Part shown: piece by piece, positions 12,482 to 22,789 of the stretch
Layout: each line of letters starts with the position of its first letter
Position numbering within the stretch: position 1 is the first letter of the stretch
Assembly: GCF_040183065.1 (NCBI RefSeq)
Contig: NC_091117.1
Coordinates: forward strand, 120,148,726 to 120,212,725
DNA length: 64,000 nucleotides
Direction of reading: 5' to 3'
Source of the DNA: Periplaneta americana
Lineage: Eukaryota; Arthropoda; Insecta; Blattodea; Blattidae
Made by a program: the position numbers and the translations under genes
The notes under the pieces: model-generated
The model's input: the letters and a program-made list of their open reading frames with translations, nothing else
What the model was told of the DNA's origin: nothing
Database searches by the model: none

Positions 12482-13705
12482 TATATTAACACTATTCCCC
12501 TTTACTCTTTACTATATTAACACTATTCTCCTTAACTCTTTTCTATATTAACACTATTCCCCTTAATTCTTTACTATATTAACACTATTCTCCTTTACTC
12601 TTTACTGTATTAACACTATTCCCCTTAACTCTTTACTATATTAACACTATTCCCCTTAACTCTTTACTATATTAACACTATTCTCCTTAACTCTTTACTA
12701 TATTAACACTGTTCTCCTTTACTCTTTACTACATTAACATTATTCCACTTAACTCTTTACTATATCAAAACTATTCCCCTTTGCTCTTTACTATATTAAC
12801 ACTATTCTCCTTAACTCATTACTATATTAACACTATTCTCCTTTACTCTTTACTGTATTAACACTATTCTCCTTAACTCTTTACTATATTAACACTATTC
12901 TCCTCAACTCTTTACTATATTAACACTGTTCTCCTTTACTCTTTACTACATTAACATTATTCCACTTAATTCTTTACTATATTAATACTATTCCCGTTTG
13001 CTCTTTACTATATTAACACTATTCTCCTTAACTCTTTACTATATTAACACTATTCTCCTTTACTCTTTACTATATTAACACTATTCTCCTTTACTCTTTA
13101 CTGTATTAACACTATTCTCCTTAACTCTTTACTATATTAACACTATTCTCCTTTACTCTTTACTATATTAACACTATTCTCCTTTACTCTTTACTATATT
13201 AACACTATTCCCCTTAACTCTTTACTATATTAACACTATTCCCCTTAACTCTTTAGTATATTAACACTATTCTCCTCTACTCTTTACTATATTAACACTG
13301 TTGTCCTTTACTCTTTACTATATTAACACTATTCTCCTTTACTCTTTACTATATTAACACTATTCCCCTTAACTCTTTACTATATTAACACTATTCCCCT
13401 TAACTCTTTAGTATATTAACACTATTCTCCTCTACTCTTTACTATATTAACACTATTCTCCTTTACACTTTACTATATTAACACTATTCTCCTTTACTCT
13501 TTACTATATTAACACTATTCTCCTCTACTCTTCACTATATTAACAATGTTGTCCTTTACTCTTTACTATATTAACACTATTCTCCTTTACTCTTTACTAT
13601 ATTAACACTATTCTCCTTTACTCTTTACTATATTAACACTGTTCTCCTTTACTCTTTACTATATTAACACTATTCCCTTTTACTCTTTACTATATTAACA
13701 CTATT
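12482..13705. repeat. 31-bp minisatellite, about 39 units, with higher-order structure
   Basis: The unit is TATATTAACACTATTCTCCT followed by TAACTCTTTAC. Units are in strict 31-bp register, with recurring variants (CCCC/TCTC, TTAACT/TTTACT, TATATT/TGTATT). Rare variants recur at multiples of 31: ACATTAACAT at 12731 and 12948 (217 bp, 7 units), AGTATATTAACA at 13255 and 13410 (155 bp, 5 units), GTTGTCC at 13300 and 13548 (248 bp, 8 units). This indicates multi-unit duplications. Confidence 0.97.
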
Positions 13706-14343
13706 CACTGTATAGTGAAGGTGTTCCGCTACTTCTCCTTCTAGTTTCCCCGTCGCTGTGTTTTGTGGGCTGTATTTCATATGACGACATCTTTACCCAC
13801 CACAGCTAACAATTATCTCGAATAAAGTGGACAGATCCCATTTGACTGTCAGTAGTGGAGTCAGTACTCACAGTTGTCGAATATGGACAACAGAAAATAT
13901 ATGTATGTATAATGACTAGATCCTATTCCTACCATATTACATAACCGTTTATTTCAGCCTGATTATTCAGTTTGGTAATTATATTAATTTGAACTGAATA
14001 ATGAAAAAGTCCAACATATGGTACGGGAGACACGGGTAATTTGGTACTAGTTTGTCCTTGAATTATTTTCAACCTATCAGAGTAATATTCACATTGTAAG
14101 AGAGGAGAGCTCTTCTTCGATCTAGCAAAAGTTTTCGAAGCGGTGTCTGAGAACTCTAAGGGACTGAAGGACACAATTTTAAATATTGTGTGGATACATA
14201 ACGAGAATAGAGTCGTGATTTTTACGTTTATGATTTTTGTTAAATATTTCTTACGTATGCGAAGATAAAGAAAATTTTGTTACACCACTTCCGAAAAAAA
14301 AAGTTCATTCTTTTAGGTGAGTTCTTTGAATGTCTTGTGTGTC
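13706..14343. other. No gene recognised
   Basis: Short frames without identifiable domains. Nothing supportable. Confidence 0.5.
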
Positions 14344-14629
14344 ACGTTAGGAACAAAGGTAAAAGGTAAAAGGTAAAGGTATCCCCGTAACTTGCCATGA
14401 AGGCACTTGGGGGGCATGGAGGTAGAGCCCCATGCTTTCCATGACCTCGGCACTAGAATGAGGTGGTGTGGTCGGCACCACGCTCTGACCGCCTTTTACC
14501 CCCGGGAAAGACCCGGTACTCAATTTTATAGGAGGCTGAGTGAACCTCGGGGCCGTTCTGAAAGTTTGGCAACGAGAAAAAATCCTGTCACCACCTGGGA
14601 TCGAACCCCGGACCTACGTTAGGAACAAA
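14344..14629 (-). mobile_element. tRNA-derived SINE with perfect target duplication
   Basis: The 14-bp sequence ACGTTAGGAACAAA occurs at 14344-14357 and again at 14616-14629, flanking a 258-bp insert. Read on the minus strand, the insert starts with a B-box-like GGGGTTCGATCCC and ends in a short tandem tail of TTTTACC units. Its body (GACCGCCTTTTACCCCCGG on plus) is shared with the copy near 56380. No A-box is obvious, so the head is truncated or diverged. Insertion by LINE machinery is inferred from the duplication and tail. Confidence 0.85.
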
Positions 14630-14974
14630 TAGGCTTTAATTGTTGAATATGTTTCCATAACATAACTTAGCTTAAGCATATGTTTTGCTTTTCTTAAAAC
14701 TGTAAATTTAATTTTTCTATTTGAGTCAATGGTAATAGATTAATGTAAATATATTGTGCAGTTAATTTGTTACCTTTAAAATAAATTTTGAAACACTTCA
14801 CATTAAAAATGGCCTAAATATGAAATACTGGTTTCTCTCCAATTATTTGGAAATAAACTTGAGTGCACGATAATTGATTGATATAATTTTATTCAATTTA
14901 CAATATTTGATTTATTATAAATTGATGCCTAATCGGTAAAAAAAAGTATTTTTTTTACTTGTTATTTAACTACA

Positions 14975-15227
14975 CTGTATCAACTACTAGGTACTAGGTT
15001 GATACGCTGTATCAACTACTCGCTATCACCAATAGCGATAGCGAGATGGTATTTAGCGAAATGAGGCCGAGGATTCGCCAAACATTACCTGATATTCGCC
15101 TTATGGTTGGGGAAAACTTCTGAAAACCCAACCAGGTAATCAGACCAAGCGGGAAAAAAAGTCACGCTGGAACGCATCTCCGATCAGCAGGCAAATGCGC
15201 TACCGCCTGAGCTACGCCGGTGACTTA
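14975..15227 (-). mobile_element. tRNA-derived SINE
   Basis: On the minus strand the head reads GGCGTAGCTCAGGCGGTAGC, a good A-box, followed by a body containing ACCTGGTTGGGTTTTCAGAA and CCCAACC. The 3' part carries TGATAGCGAGTAGTTGATAC and ends in GTTAAATAAC. A second, independently diverged copy lies at 45622-45837. The B-box region is degraded here (AGCGTGACTTTTTTTC). Confidence 0.8.
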
Positions 15228-15769
15228 AATTAATGTATCATACTGTGATTGTTTAGAAAAAGAAGGAATTTAACATTTTATGTTGCTGGTAACGATTGAA
15301 GAAATCTACGATCTTTCGAAGTTTGGCTGTATTTTCTTCCTCAGAGAAACTAAAATTGGGATTTTGAAGATCCAGTGCAACCAGTCTTTCACATTTGAAA
15401 TCCTTCATTCATTACCAACAATAGAAAGAGCCCAATCCATAATTGAAGACCTCCCTCGAAAAAAAGATGTAACATCAAATTAATGAAATATGTGACTTCG
15501 GTGGAAAAGTTAATTTTTAAACAAATGCATCCAATAGCTGAATAAATCTGTATCCTTGATTAACCAAATAATTCTGCTAGTAGATATAGGCCTAAAGAAA
15601 TATGCCCCTGAAATTATTTTCCTTGATCCTACAACGTGTATTATAGACTTGTTGGTTACACCCTTATTCCGAGCAGGCATTTAATTTTATAAATAACCCA
15701 CCATTGCTTGCTTCCTTAGTATGATATTTGATTTTTAAAAAGAAGTTGAACATATCTTAATTTCTAACG
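15228..15769. other. No gene recognised
   Basis: A 67-codon plus-strand frame (15280-15483) has no recognisable domain; composition does not argue for coding. Confidence 0.5.
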
Positions 15770-16135
15770 TACCGATGTTGGTTGGTATGAACAATGAACA
15801 TGCAAATATTGATTGATAAGTACTCGTACATTTATTGTAATTTATTCATTGGCATGAAGTTTTAAATTATGTTACTAGATTGGCAAGGAAATTTAATATA
15901 GCCTACTGCATTTGATTGATATGAGAATTGAACATACAGTACTTGATTGCTACGTCAATTGAACGTGCAGTTCTTGATTGATATGAAAATGAACACGAAT
16001 AATGCGATAATTCAACGTAGGATACTCTATTGCCGATATGGATATAAAATTAATATGTGATTGTTGAGATACCAATGAAAATTGAGTCGTACGACACTTT
16101 ATTATGGATTTAAAAGTGAAATATGCGATTCTTCA
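15770..16135. repeat. Second copy of the diverged 31-bp tandem repeat
   Basis: Blocks TTGATTGATATGAGAATTGA... and TTGATTGCTACGTCAATTGA... (about 15912-15973) are exactly 31 bases each, and neighbours follow with decay. Consensus matches the blocks at 10190-10700. Confidence 0.55.
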
Positions 16136-16906
16136 TACCAATGGGTGGGCAGCTCCTGCTCTCAAAGTGTCAACTCAACCTCAGTGCAGGTAGAACAGAC
16201 TCTGTACTAGCTGTAGTGTCTGTATGCGGTTCTTGCAAGTCTCAAGTTCGTTCGCGTCTGCAGTAATTGGCGGCTCGTTTTAATGAAAAATAATATAATC
16301 TCCACATCATTTCCCTTTAGTGATGAGTCGAAAGAGAAAGATTTTTTTTTATTAAGAAGGGAGGTAAAGCTTGTATTATGTTCCATTACGCTTTCTTACG
16401 CATGACATTTTATGTTACAAATAAACGCAGTGAAGGTTTTAGTAAAGAAATACTGTCTAGAACAGCTAAAGGTAAAAATGGGATATTAACAAGGTGAGAC
16501 TGATATCAAATATCGTTAGCACGTTGTGCATGCGAGTTACAGAATTGCACGACATATGATCGTCTACCCAAGAGCATTTTTGGATAAATTTGAAATGTGA
16601 CAGTATCATGTAGAACATGGACAACTTCACTTTCTTTGACTATAAACTATCTTGATAAGAAAATCTTATCAAATATAAGACCCTACTTCAAGACCTACAG
16701 CAGAATTCACTGGTAAGTTTGGAGAAACAGTGACAATTGACAAGGAATCGAGATTTTCCTGAAATCCTTTTGGCTTACAGCCGATAGAATATCCTGAAAG
16801 TTTATAGCTTGAATTGATAAATCTAGAGAACAGCACGCCACTCAGATTCCAGCGAAATCAGGAATCGAACTATTCGTAATTGTGCCTAAGTCAGAATTTC
16901 CAACTA
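16136..16906. other. No gene recognised
   Basis: Includes a mildly GC-rich patch at 16150-16280. No element boundaries or coding signal recognised. Confidence 0.5.
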
Positions 16907-18580
16907 CACTGCCGAGCAAAAAAAACGCAACACTTGAATAAATTTTAAATATCAATCCGTAATACAAATTACAACATTTCTGTGTGCTTCTATGGACCTG
17001 TTTGAGTTAGGCAAGTGTTAATTTATGTTTTGGGAAGAAAAGTATACCCATTGGGTCGTTTGTGACACCCTCTTTGCCACTTCCTGTCCCGTACTGTATA
17101 TTTATTGCTATGCCATTAAAATTTACAACCCTAAACCCAAGCAGCTAAAACAAAGTTACAACACTATAGTTTTCTTTTTTTGGTTATAATGGAATTCTGT
17201 GATATTGAACTCAGTTTTGAACAACATTTAAGAGAGTTAAGATACCGTTAACCCCCGAGAACGCCGCTAGAGTAGTCATGTTGGAAAAAGATGACCGCAG
17301 CTTATGTTATGTGGCTCAGGTGTCGCATACATGGCTCCGTAGCTCTTGAAGAGTATCTGGAGCATGTTGACGGACATTTCTTCCTAAAATGTCCCACAGA
17401 TGATCAATTGGGTTAAGATCCAGACTGCGTGACGGCCATTGCATGAGTTAGATCCCTACTTCATTGAGGTACTGGAGGAAGTATCGCGCCACGCAAGGAC
17501 GTGTATTGTCCCGCATGAGCGCGAAATTGTCACCAATAAATGATGCAAAAGGGAGAACATGTTGCCCAAGAATTTCTTCAATGTAGCGATGGGCAGTAAG
17601 AAACCCATCTTCCACAAAACAAGATTCGTTAGTGCAGTCAAACTGACGTCTGTCCACACCATCACTGAACCGCCCTAAAATGCTGTCCTTGACGAAAAGT
17701 TGCATGGAGAATACCTTTCTCCAGTCCTCCTCTATACTCTTTCTCTTCCATCTGAGGATCTGAGGCAGAATCGGGACTCATCTGAGGACAAAACTGTTCC
17801 CCACAGTTTGTCAGCCCATTCCTGATGTTCCCTTGAAAATTGTAAGCGAGCTTGACGATGTTGTCTTTTAAGTTCTGAGCCAAGGGCAAATCTTCTGGAG
17901 ATCAGGCCAGCATCATGTAACCTCCTCCTCACAGTTCACTCACTGACATTCACATCTCGCACTTGATCTAGTCGATTTCTGGCTTCGACCGCTGTGATGT
18001 GGCGGTTACGCAGCACTTGAAGGCGCAAGAACTGGGCATCTATAGCAAGAAGTTGACCTTTTCCTACCGTATCTGGGTCTTCGAGAATATGAACCAAGTT
18101 CCTTATACCTTTGCACTGTACGTGAAACCGTCGACGGAGTTGTATGCAACACCTGAGCCACATAACGTAGACTGCGGTCATCCTCTACCAACGCGACTGC
18201 TCTAGCGGCGTTCATGGGGCTTAACGTCATCTTAACTTTCTTACATGTTGTTGAAAACTGAGTTCAATATCACAGAATTCCATTATAACAAAAAAAAAAA
18301 AAAAAAAAGAAAACTATAGTGTAGTAACTTTGTTTTAGCTGCTTGGGTTTAGAGTTGTAAATTTTAATGGCACAGCAATAAATATACAGTACCCGACAGA
18401 AAGTGGCAGAGAGGGTGTCACAAACGACCCAATGGGTATACTTTTCTTCCCAAAACATGAATTAACACTTGCCTAACACAAACAGGTCCATAGAAGCACA
18501 CAGAAATGTTATAATTTGTATTACAGATTGATATTTCAAATTTATTCAAGTGTTGCGTTTTTTTTTTTTGCTCGGCAGTA
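16907..18580 (-). mobile_element. Tc1-family transposon with very long terminal inverted repeats
   Basis: The ends read CACTGCCGAGCAAAAAAAAC (left) and TACTGCCGAGCAAAAAAAAA (complement of the right), flanked by TA at 16905-16906 and 18581-18582. The arms are similar for roughly 430 bp (16907-17332 and 18141-18580). They therefore include the first codons of the transposase gene, so the left arm holds an inverted copy of the gene's 5' end. CACTGCCGAGCAAA is a typical Tc1-type terminus. Confidence 0.9.
17330..18230 (-). pseudogene. Tc1-type transposase pseudogene
   Basis: Minus-strand frames collinear with Tc1 transposase. The N-terminal HTH region starts MTLSPMNAARAVALVEDDRS (18230 down). It is followed by QVLRNRHITAVEARNRLDQV (second HTH), then LKRQHRQARLQFSREHQEWA and LSSDESRFCL (the second catalytic Asp region), then DGFLTAHRYIEEILGQHV and RDNTRPCVARYFLQYLNEVG. 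The C-terminal block SRSLDLNPIDHLWDILGRNV carries Asp where Tc1 proteins usually have the catalytic Glu (NPIEHLWD). Several frameshifts and an in-frame stop split the gene. The enzyme cuts and pastes the element at TA sites; this copy cannot encode a working protein. Confidence 0.85.
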
Positions 18581-18582
18581 TA

Positions 18583-19401
18583 TTCTTTGCTTCCATATAT
18601 ACTGTATGTACTTGAGGCAGAGTTTATACAAGAAAGAAGTGTGAAAGCTCTCAATGTACAGACAGTGCTCAGAAGTAAGTTTATTTCATTTGCCGTGACA
18701 TGTAAAAAAATGACTTCCTTGAATTTGTGATTGTTTGCGAATACAGACTGTTACCTTTGTGAGTACAGAGGAATACTCTTTAATGTATAAAAACTTGTAA
18801 ATTCTCTCGTTATATGTTTTAAATATGACATATAATAAGAAATATAAAAAATAGCGTAATAATAAGTAAGTGTTGCAGTTATATTTATTGTATCTTGAAA
18901 AGGTTGTATTCAGTTTGTGTTTCCAGTACTAAAGTAATTTACAAAGCTAGAAAATAATATAATTTTGTTATGTGTATTTAGGTACATTCTGTCTAAAATT
19001 ACTATAATTATTATACCATGCGTCCTTCTGAAATTCAAATCATGGAGTAGATATTACGACCACCTGCATGAGCTGCCAGAGCGCACCGTGGCAGTGAACT
19101 GCTTTTGCAGCGAAACTACAAACAACTTGTAACTGCTGCGGCTGACTCCTTGTATTTTTCTCTCTGTCAAGGTTTTTCAGCACTTTGTGAGCACGAGTTG
19201 CCCATCCATGTTCATGCCGATAGGAAAGTTAAACAGTTCTCGATAGGATACTTATTTACTAATTTCGATCCTTCATACTCCATTCTGAATATTTTGGAAG
19301 AATCAAGATTTATAAAATATTTTAGTTAAATGTATTTACTTTCTTGAGATTCTCATTTTATATTCCTGTATTAATGATAGTGATTGACAGTTTTTTATTT
19401 A
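18583..19401. other. No gene recognised
   Basis: AT-rich, short frames only. Confidence 0.5.
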
Positions 19402-19405
19402 ATAT

Positions 19406-20055
19406 GAGGAGCAACTAATCAAAACATAAATTGTCCATCTCCGGTCAAAATTGAGTTTGGGGTGGTTTCTAATACATGGCAGTGTTCTCTTCATATCTGT
19501 ACAATCAGAATTCTCCAAATCGTAACCTGTCCCATTCATTTTTACACAGTTATGTAAGAAGCAACTAATCAAAACGTAAATTGGGTAATGAGAGCTTATA
19601 TTTTGATCACAGTAAAAGTGTCCGAAAATGAGAAATCTGGGATTTAAATCCCGATCACAGAAGTATTTAAATTCCGGCATTAAAAGTTGAAGAGTCACTG
19701 GCAGCATAGTTCGTAGAATATCCAGACAGACAACACGATAAAAATTAATCGTCAACACAACATTAAATGAGCAACAATTCGCGTTTCCTTATTAAAATAA
19801 GATTGTTACAATTGCACGAATTCGTTAAATGTTAACCAAACCGTATCAAGACATAAATTGTCCTAGTTAAATAGATAACTTCTATAATTTTCACTTTCAT
19901 ATTATTGAGATATGTGGTTGATTCACTTTCAATCATACAATAAAACAAGGTTTTATTCATCTTTCTACTACGAATAGCTTGAAAAATGCGCGTTTTTTGT
20001 CTCTCCTGAAAATTTCGTCTTATGTGACAATTTATGTTTTGATTAATTGCTCCCC
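19406..20055. mobile_element. MITE with 30-bp TIRs and internal copies of the terminal motif
   Basis: Left end GAGGAGCAACTAATCAAAAC; complement of right end GGGGAGCAATTAATCAAAAC; both continue ATAAATTGTC. ATAT flanks both ends (19402-19405, 20056-20059). The terminal motif recurs inside (GAAGCAACTAATCAAAACGT near 19558, and a diverged form near 19836). No transposase recognised. Superfamily unclear. Confidence 0.75.
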
Positions 20056-20414
20056 ATATATCTTTTCAAATCTACAGAGTGATACAAAAGGTCGTTGAGA
20101 ATGTTTGAGGGATGGTAGGGGAGGTCAAGAAGGACAACTTTTTTATGTATGAAAATTCATGTTCATCGATCGTTGTGCCGCTAGGGGCGCTGATAAGGTG
20201 GAGCGGTTAGGAGTCTAGGAGCGCACATACTCCATGATCAAAAAGTCGTTTACAACGTTTAAGGTATGATAGATGGGGTCAAGATGAACAAATTTTTAAT
20301 GTAGGTACCAAAATTCATATATATTATTTTAATGTACCGAAGTACATATGATATTGCCATGCAGATATTCTGCGTCATCATACGATGAAAGAGTAATGGA
20401 ACGGAGAAAAATTC

Positions 20415-20486
20415 TCTCCGGTGCCGGGATTTGAACCCGGGTTTTCAGCTCTACGTGCTGATGCTTTATCCACTAAGCCACACCGG
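20415..20486 (-). tRNA. tRNA-like domain in left foldback arm (SINE head, anticodon GTA)
   Basis: On the minus strand: acceptor TCCGGTG pairs perfectly with CACCGGA; D-arm GCTTAGTGGATAAAGC; anticodon stem TCAGC/GCTGA with loop ACGTAGA (anticodon GTA, Tyr-type, but C not T precedes it); T-arm CCGGGTTCAAATCCCGG. A complete cloverleaf can be drawn. It is more likely a repeat-borne tRNA-like unit than a true gene. Confidence 0.6.
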
Positions 20487-20750
20487 ATACCCACCCCGGC
20501 GCCGGACAGAATCGTCTCAGATTAAGTTCCAACTCTTGGGTTCCCTCTAGTGGCCGCCCTCTGCACTACGTCATAGATGTCTATGAACGTAGGACGTCGG
20601 ATCCCGGCCAACTAGTCACTCATAACGAGTGCACTTCAGCACATGTGTGGACTTCAGTCCTTCTATGACGTAGTGCAGAGGGCGGCCATTAGAGGGAACC
20701 CAAGAGTTGGAACTTAAACTGAGACGATTCTGTCCGACGCCGGGATGGGT

Positions 20751-20822
20751 ATCCGGTGTGGCTTAGTGGATAAAGCATCAGCACGTAGAGCTGAAAACCC
20801 GGGTTCAAATCCCGGCACCGGA
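20751..20822 (+). tRNA. tRNA-like domain in right foldback arm (SINE head, anticodon GTA)
   Basis: Identical cloverleaf to the left-arm copy on the opposite strand, with acceptor TCCGGTG/CACCGGA, loop ACGTAGA and T-loop TTCAAAT. The identity of the two copies, despite some mismatches elsewhere in the arms, is notable. Confidence 0.6.
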
Positions 20823-20929
20823 GAGAATTTTTCTCCGTTCCATTACTCTTTCATCGTACCAAAATTCATGTTACATCGACCGATTCCCCGCTGGGGTGGG
20901 TCACAGCTCTACGTACTAAGTACCATTCC

Positions 20930-21300
20930 ATGAAAGGAGAGTTCACATGTTAACTTACAGACGTTCTTCTGCGGTATTTACAGGGGTCGAGTAAAGGAGA
21001 CTTTCATCTCCCCCACAGAAAGTAATTTATCGGTGTCAGATCGGGAGATCGAGGTGGCCACTGTACATGCCCATCTCTTCCAATCCTACGATTGTTGCAG
21101 TTCCTGACAGCGATGGCAAAATGTGCAGGAGCCCGTCATGCTGAAACCATAGTTGTTGCCTGAGTGCCAGTGGAACAGCCTCTTAAGAGCTGTGGTAAGA
21201 CGTCACGTACAAATAGACGATAATTGCCAGCACGTAGTCAGTTAGGTAAAATGTAAGGCCCAACCAGATGATCGCCTACAATGCTAGCCCACATACTAAC
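20930..21300 (-). pseudogene. Mariner/IS630-family transposase fragment
   Basis: Reading the minus strand from about 21296: IVGDHLVGPYILPN, then stop-interrupted sequence, then RAPAHFAIAVRN, then HVQWPPRSPDLTPINYFLWG near 21050-21000. The last block is the highly characteristic region around the third catalytic residue of mariner-like transposases (PRSPDLTPxDFFLWG); here the position after P is Ile-Asn rather than the usual Leu-Asp. Frames change several times and the N-terminal half is missing, displaced by the nested retroposon and decay. Confidence 0.75.
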
Positions 21301-21471
21301 TGAAAATCTGTACTGAAAATGCGCTCCTATCCCCTAACCGCTCTACCTTATCAGCGTTCCTAGCGGCGAAACGGTCTATGTAGATGAATTTTCGTACTTA
21401 AAAAAGTTGTTCCTTTTGACCTCCCCTACCGTCCCACAAACGTTATAAACGGTCTTTTGTATCACCGTGTA

Positions 21472-22069
21472 TAATCTATTGAGTGATGGTGAGATAATCT
21501 TACAATCGTGACAAAGGAAATAGGAAAAGAGCTCATAATAAAGCAGAACTAGTTGAAAATTTAACACACATTTGAATTAACACCATACGTCAAAGCGAAT
21601 TATGGAATGGTAATTCTCTTATTCTTGCCCAAAAATTTGCCAACTAACACACTTAGAACTACTATTTTGATCATAATTGCAAGAAAAATAATTATTGGAT
21701 GTTTAGCCTATACCCTATTTCACCAGAATTAATGTTATAAAATTAGATTACTCTGTGAAATTTTAACTGTAACAACATAATATTGCCTGGTAGTTCACGT
21801 GACTTGTGAGAGCCCGTTACTTGTGGATATTTTTAACTTAATGTAAATAATAGCTCAGTAACGAATTGAATTCGATTCTTCACATATCGTAGGGGAATGT
21901 TTGGTATACAATGGAACTTTGAAACTGTTTTCTGTAGCTGTAGCAGGTAAGTTCAACTTATCACATTTCTTGCACTAACACTTCATTTTAGGTAAAGCGC
22001 ATTTATTTTTAGACCATATTGGGTTACATTGAAGATAAAATATGCAAACAAGACGAAAACCATGGTTGT
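21472..22069. other. No gene recognised
   Basis: AT-rich, nothing identifiable. Confidence 0.5.
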
Positions 22070-22640
22070 CGGAAGAACTTGGGGTGTATTACAAGCAGTA
22101 TTATGAGTTGCTGGCGGCAAGTCAAAAGGAGGATAGCAATGACAAAGGAAACTTTTAATAGAAAAAGCAGCATATTCTGCGGATCTGGAAAAAAGAAGTA
22201 AGGAAGAGGCTAGTGAATTGCTTTGTATGGAGTGTGACATTCTATGGACCAGAAACTTGGACATTATGATGAAGTGAAGTGAAGAGAAGCGATTAGAAGC
22301 CTTTGAAATGTGAATATGGAGAAGAATGAAGCGTGTGAAGTGGACATAGAATAAGAAATGAAGCTGTGTTTGAAAGAGTGGGTGAAGAAATAATGATAAT
22401 AAAACTATCAGGAAGGGGAAAAGGAATTGGTTGGGTCACTGGCTAAGAAGAAACTGCCTACTGAAGGATGCACTAGAAGGAATGGTGAACACAGGAAGAG
22501 TTCGGGATAGAAGAAGATATCAGATGATACACGATATTAAGATATATGGATCATATATGGAGACAAAGAGAAAGTAAAAAAAATAGGAAAGATTTGAGAA
22601 TGCTGAGTTTGCAGTGGAAGATCTGCCATTTGGCAGAACA
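22070..22640 (+). pseudogene. Degenerate LINE reverse-transcriptase C-terminus
   Basis: Shifting plus-strand frames recall a LINE C-terminal region: NLGCITSSIMSC, VKRRIAMTKETFNRKSSIFC (about 22110-22170), VRKRLVNCFVWSV then ETWTL (22195-22265), KRLEAFEM and IRNEAVFERVGEE (about 22280-22390), and RYQMIHDIKIYGS-like sequence near 22520. There are many stops and frameshifts. It belongs to a different family from the copies at 8717 and 22790. Confidence 0.65.
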
Positions 22641-22789
22641 CTATTTATGTATTGGGTTATATATTTGTATTTATTCGTATTTTTTTAGGATTTTTAATTT
22701 TTTACTTGTCTGAATGGATTCTGTAGCTGAGAAAAGACATTGAATACGTAATTTCATTACAGTCCATTAAATATCATAAATACTTACAT

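Larger units (their letters stand above)
20306..20869. mobile_element. Head-to-head SINE foldback, inserted as one unit
   Basis: A 13-bp direct repeat TACCAAAATTCAT (20306-20318 and 20857-20869) brackets a 538-bp insert. Inside are two inverted arms of nearly 200 bp (20381-20578 and about 20665-20858) around a loop of about 85 bases. Each arm carries the same tRNA-like unit, plus TCTGCACTACGTCATAGA-type sequence next to the loop. The target duplication shows that the palindrome integrated as a single unit into the mariner-like element. Confidence 0.85.
20075..21469 (-). mobile_element. Mariner-like transposon with about 150-bp TIRs, interrupted by a nested retroposon
   Basis: Left end CAGAGTGATACAAAAGGTCG and complement of right end CACGGTGATACAAAAGACCG, flanked by TA (20073-20074, 21470-21471). 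Similarity extends through GGTAGGGGAGGTCAA and GCCGCTAGGAACGCTGATAA in both arms. A second, direct copy of the arm motif begins near 20245. The element starts only 19 bp after the preceding MITE ends. Confidence 0.85.

Noticed and set aside
12482-13705. CRISPR array
   Set aside because: Direct 31-bp units with no unique spacers, in an insect nuclear context; it is a minisatellite.
20415-20486. A genuine nuclear tRNA-Tyr gene
   Set aside because: Good cloverleaf, but C instead of T precedes the anticodon, no intron as usual for Tyr, and it sits in an inverted repeat with a second copy inside a target duplication; better read as part of a retroposon.
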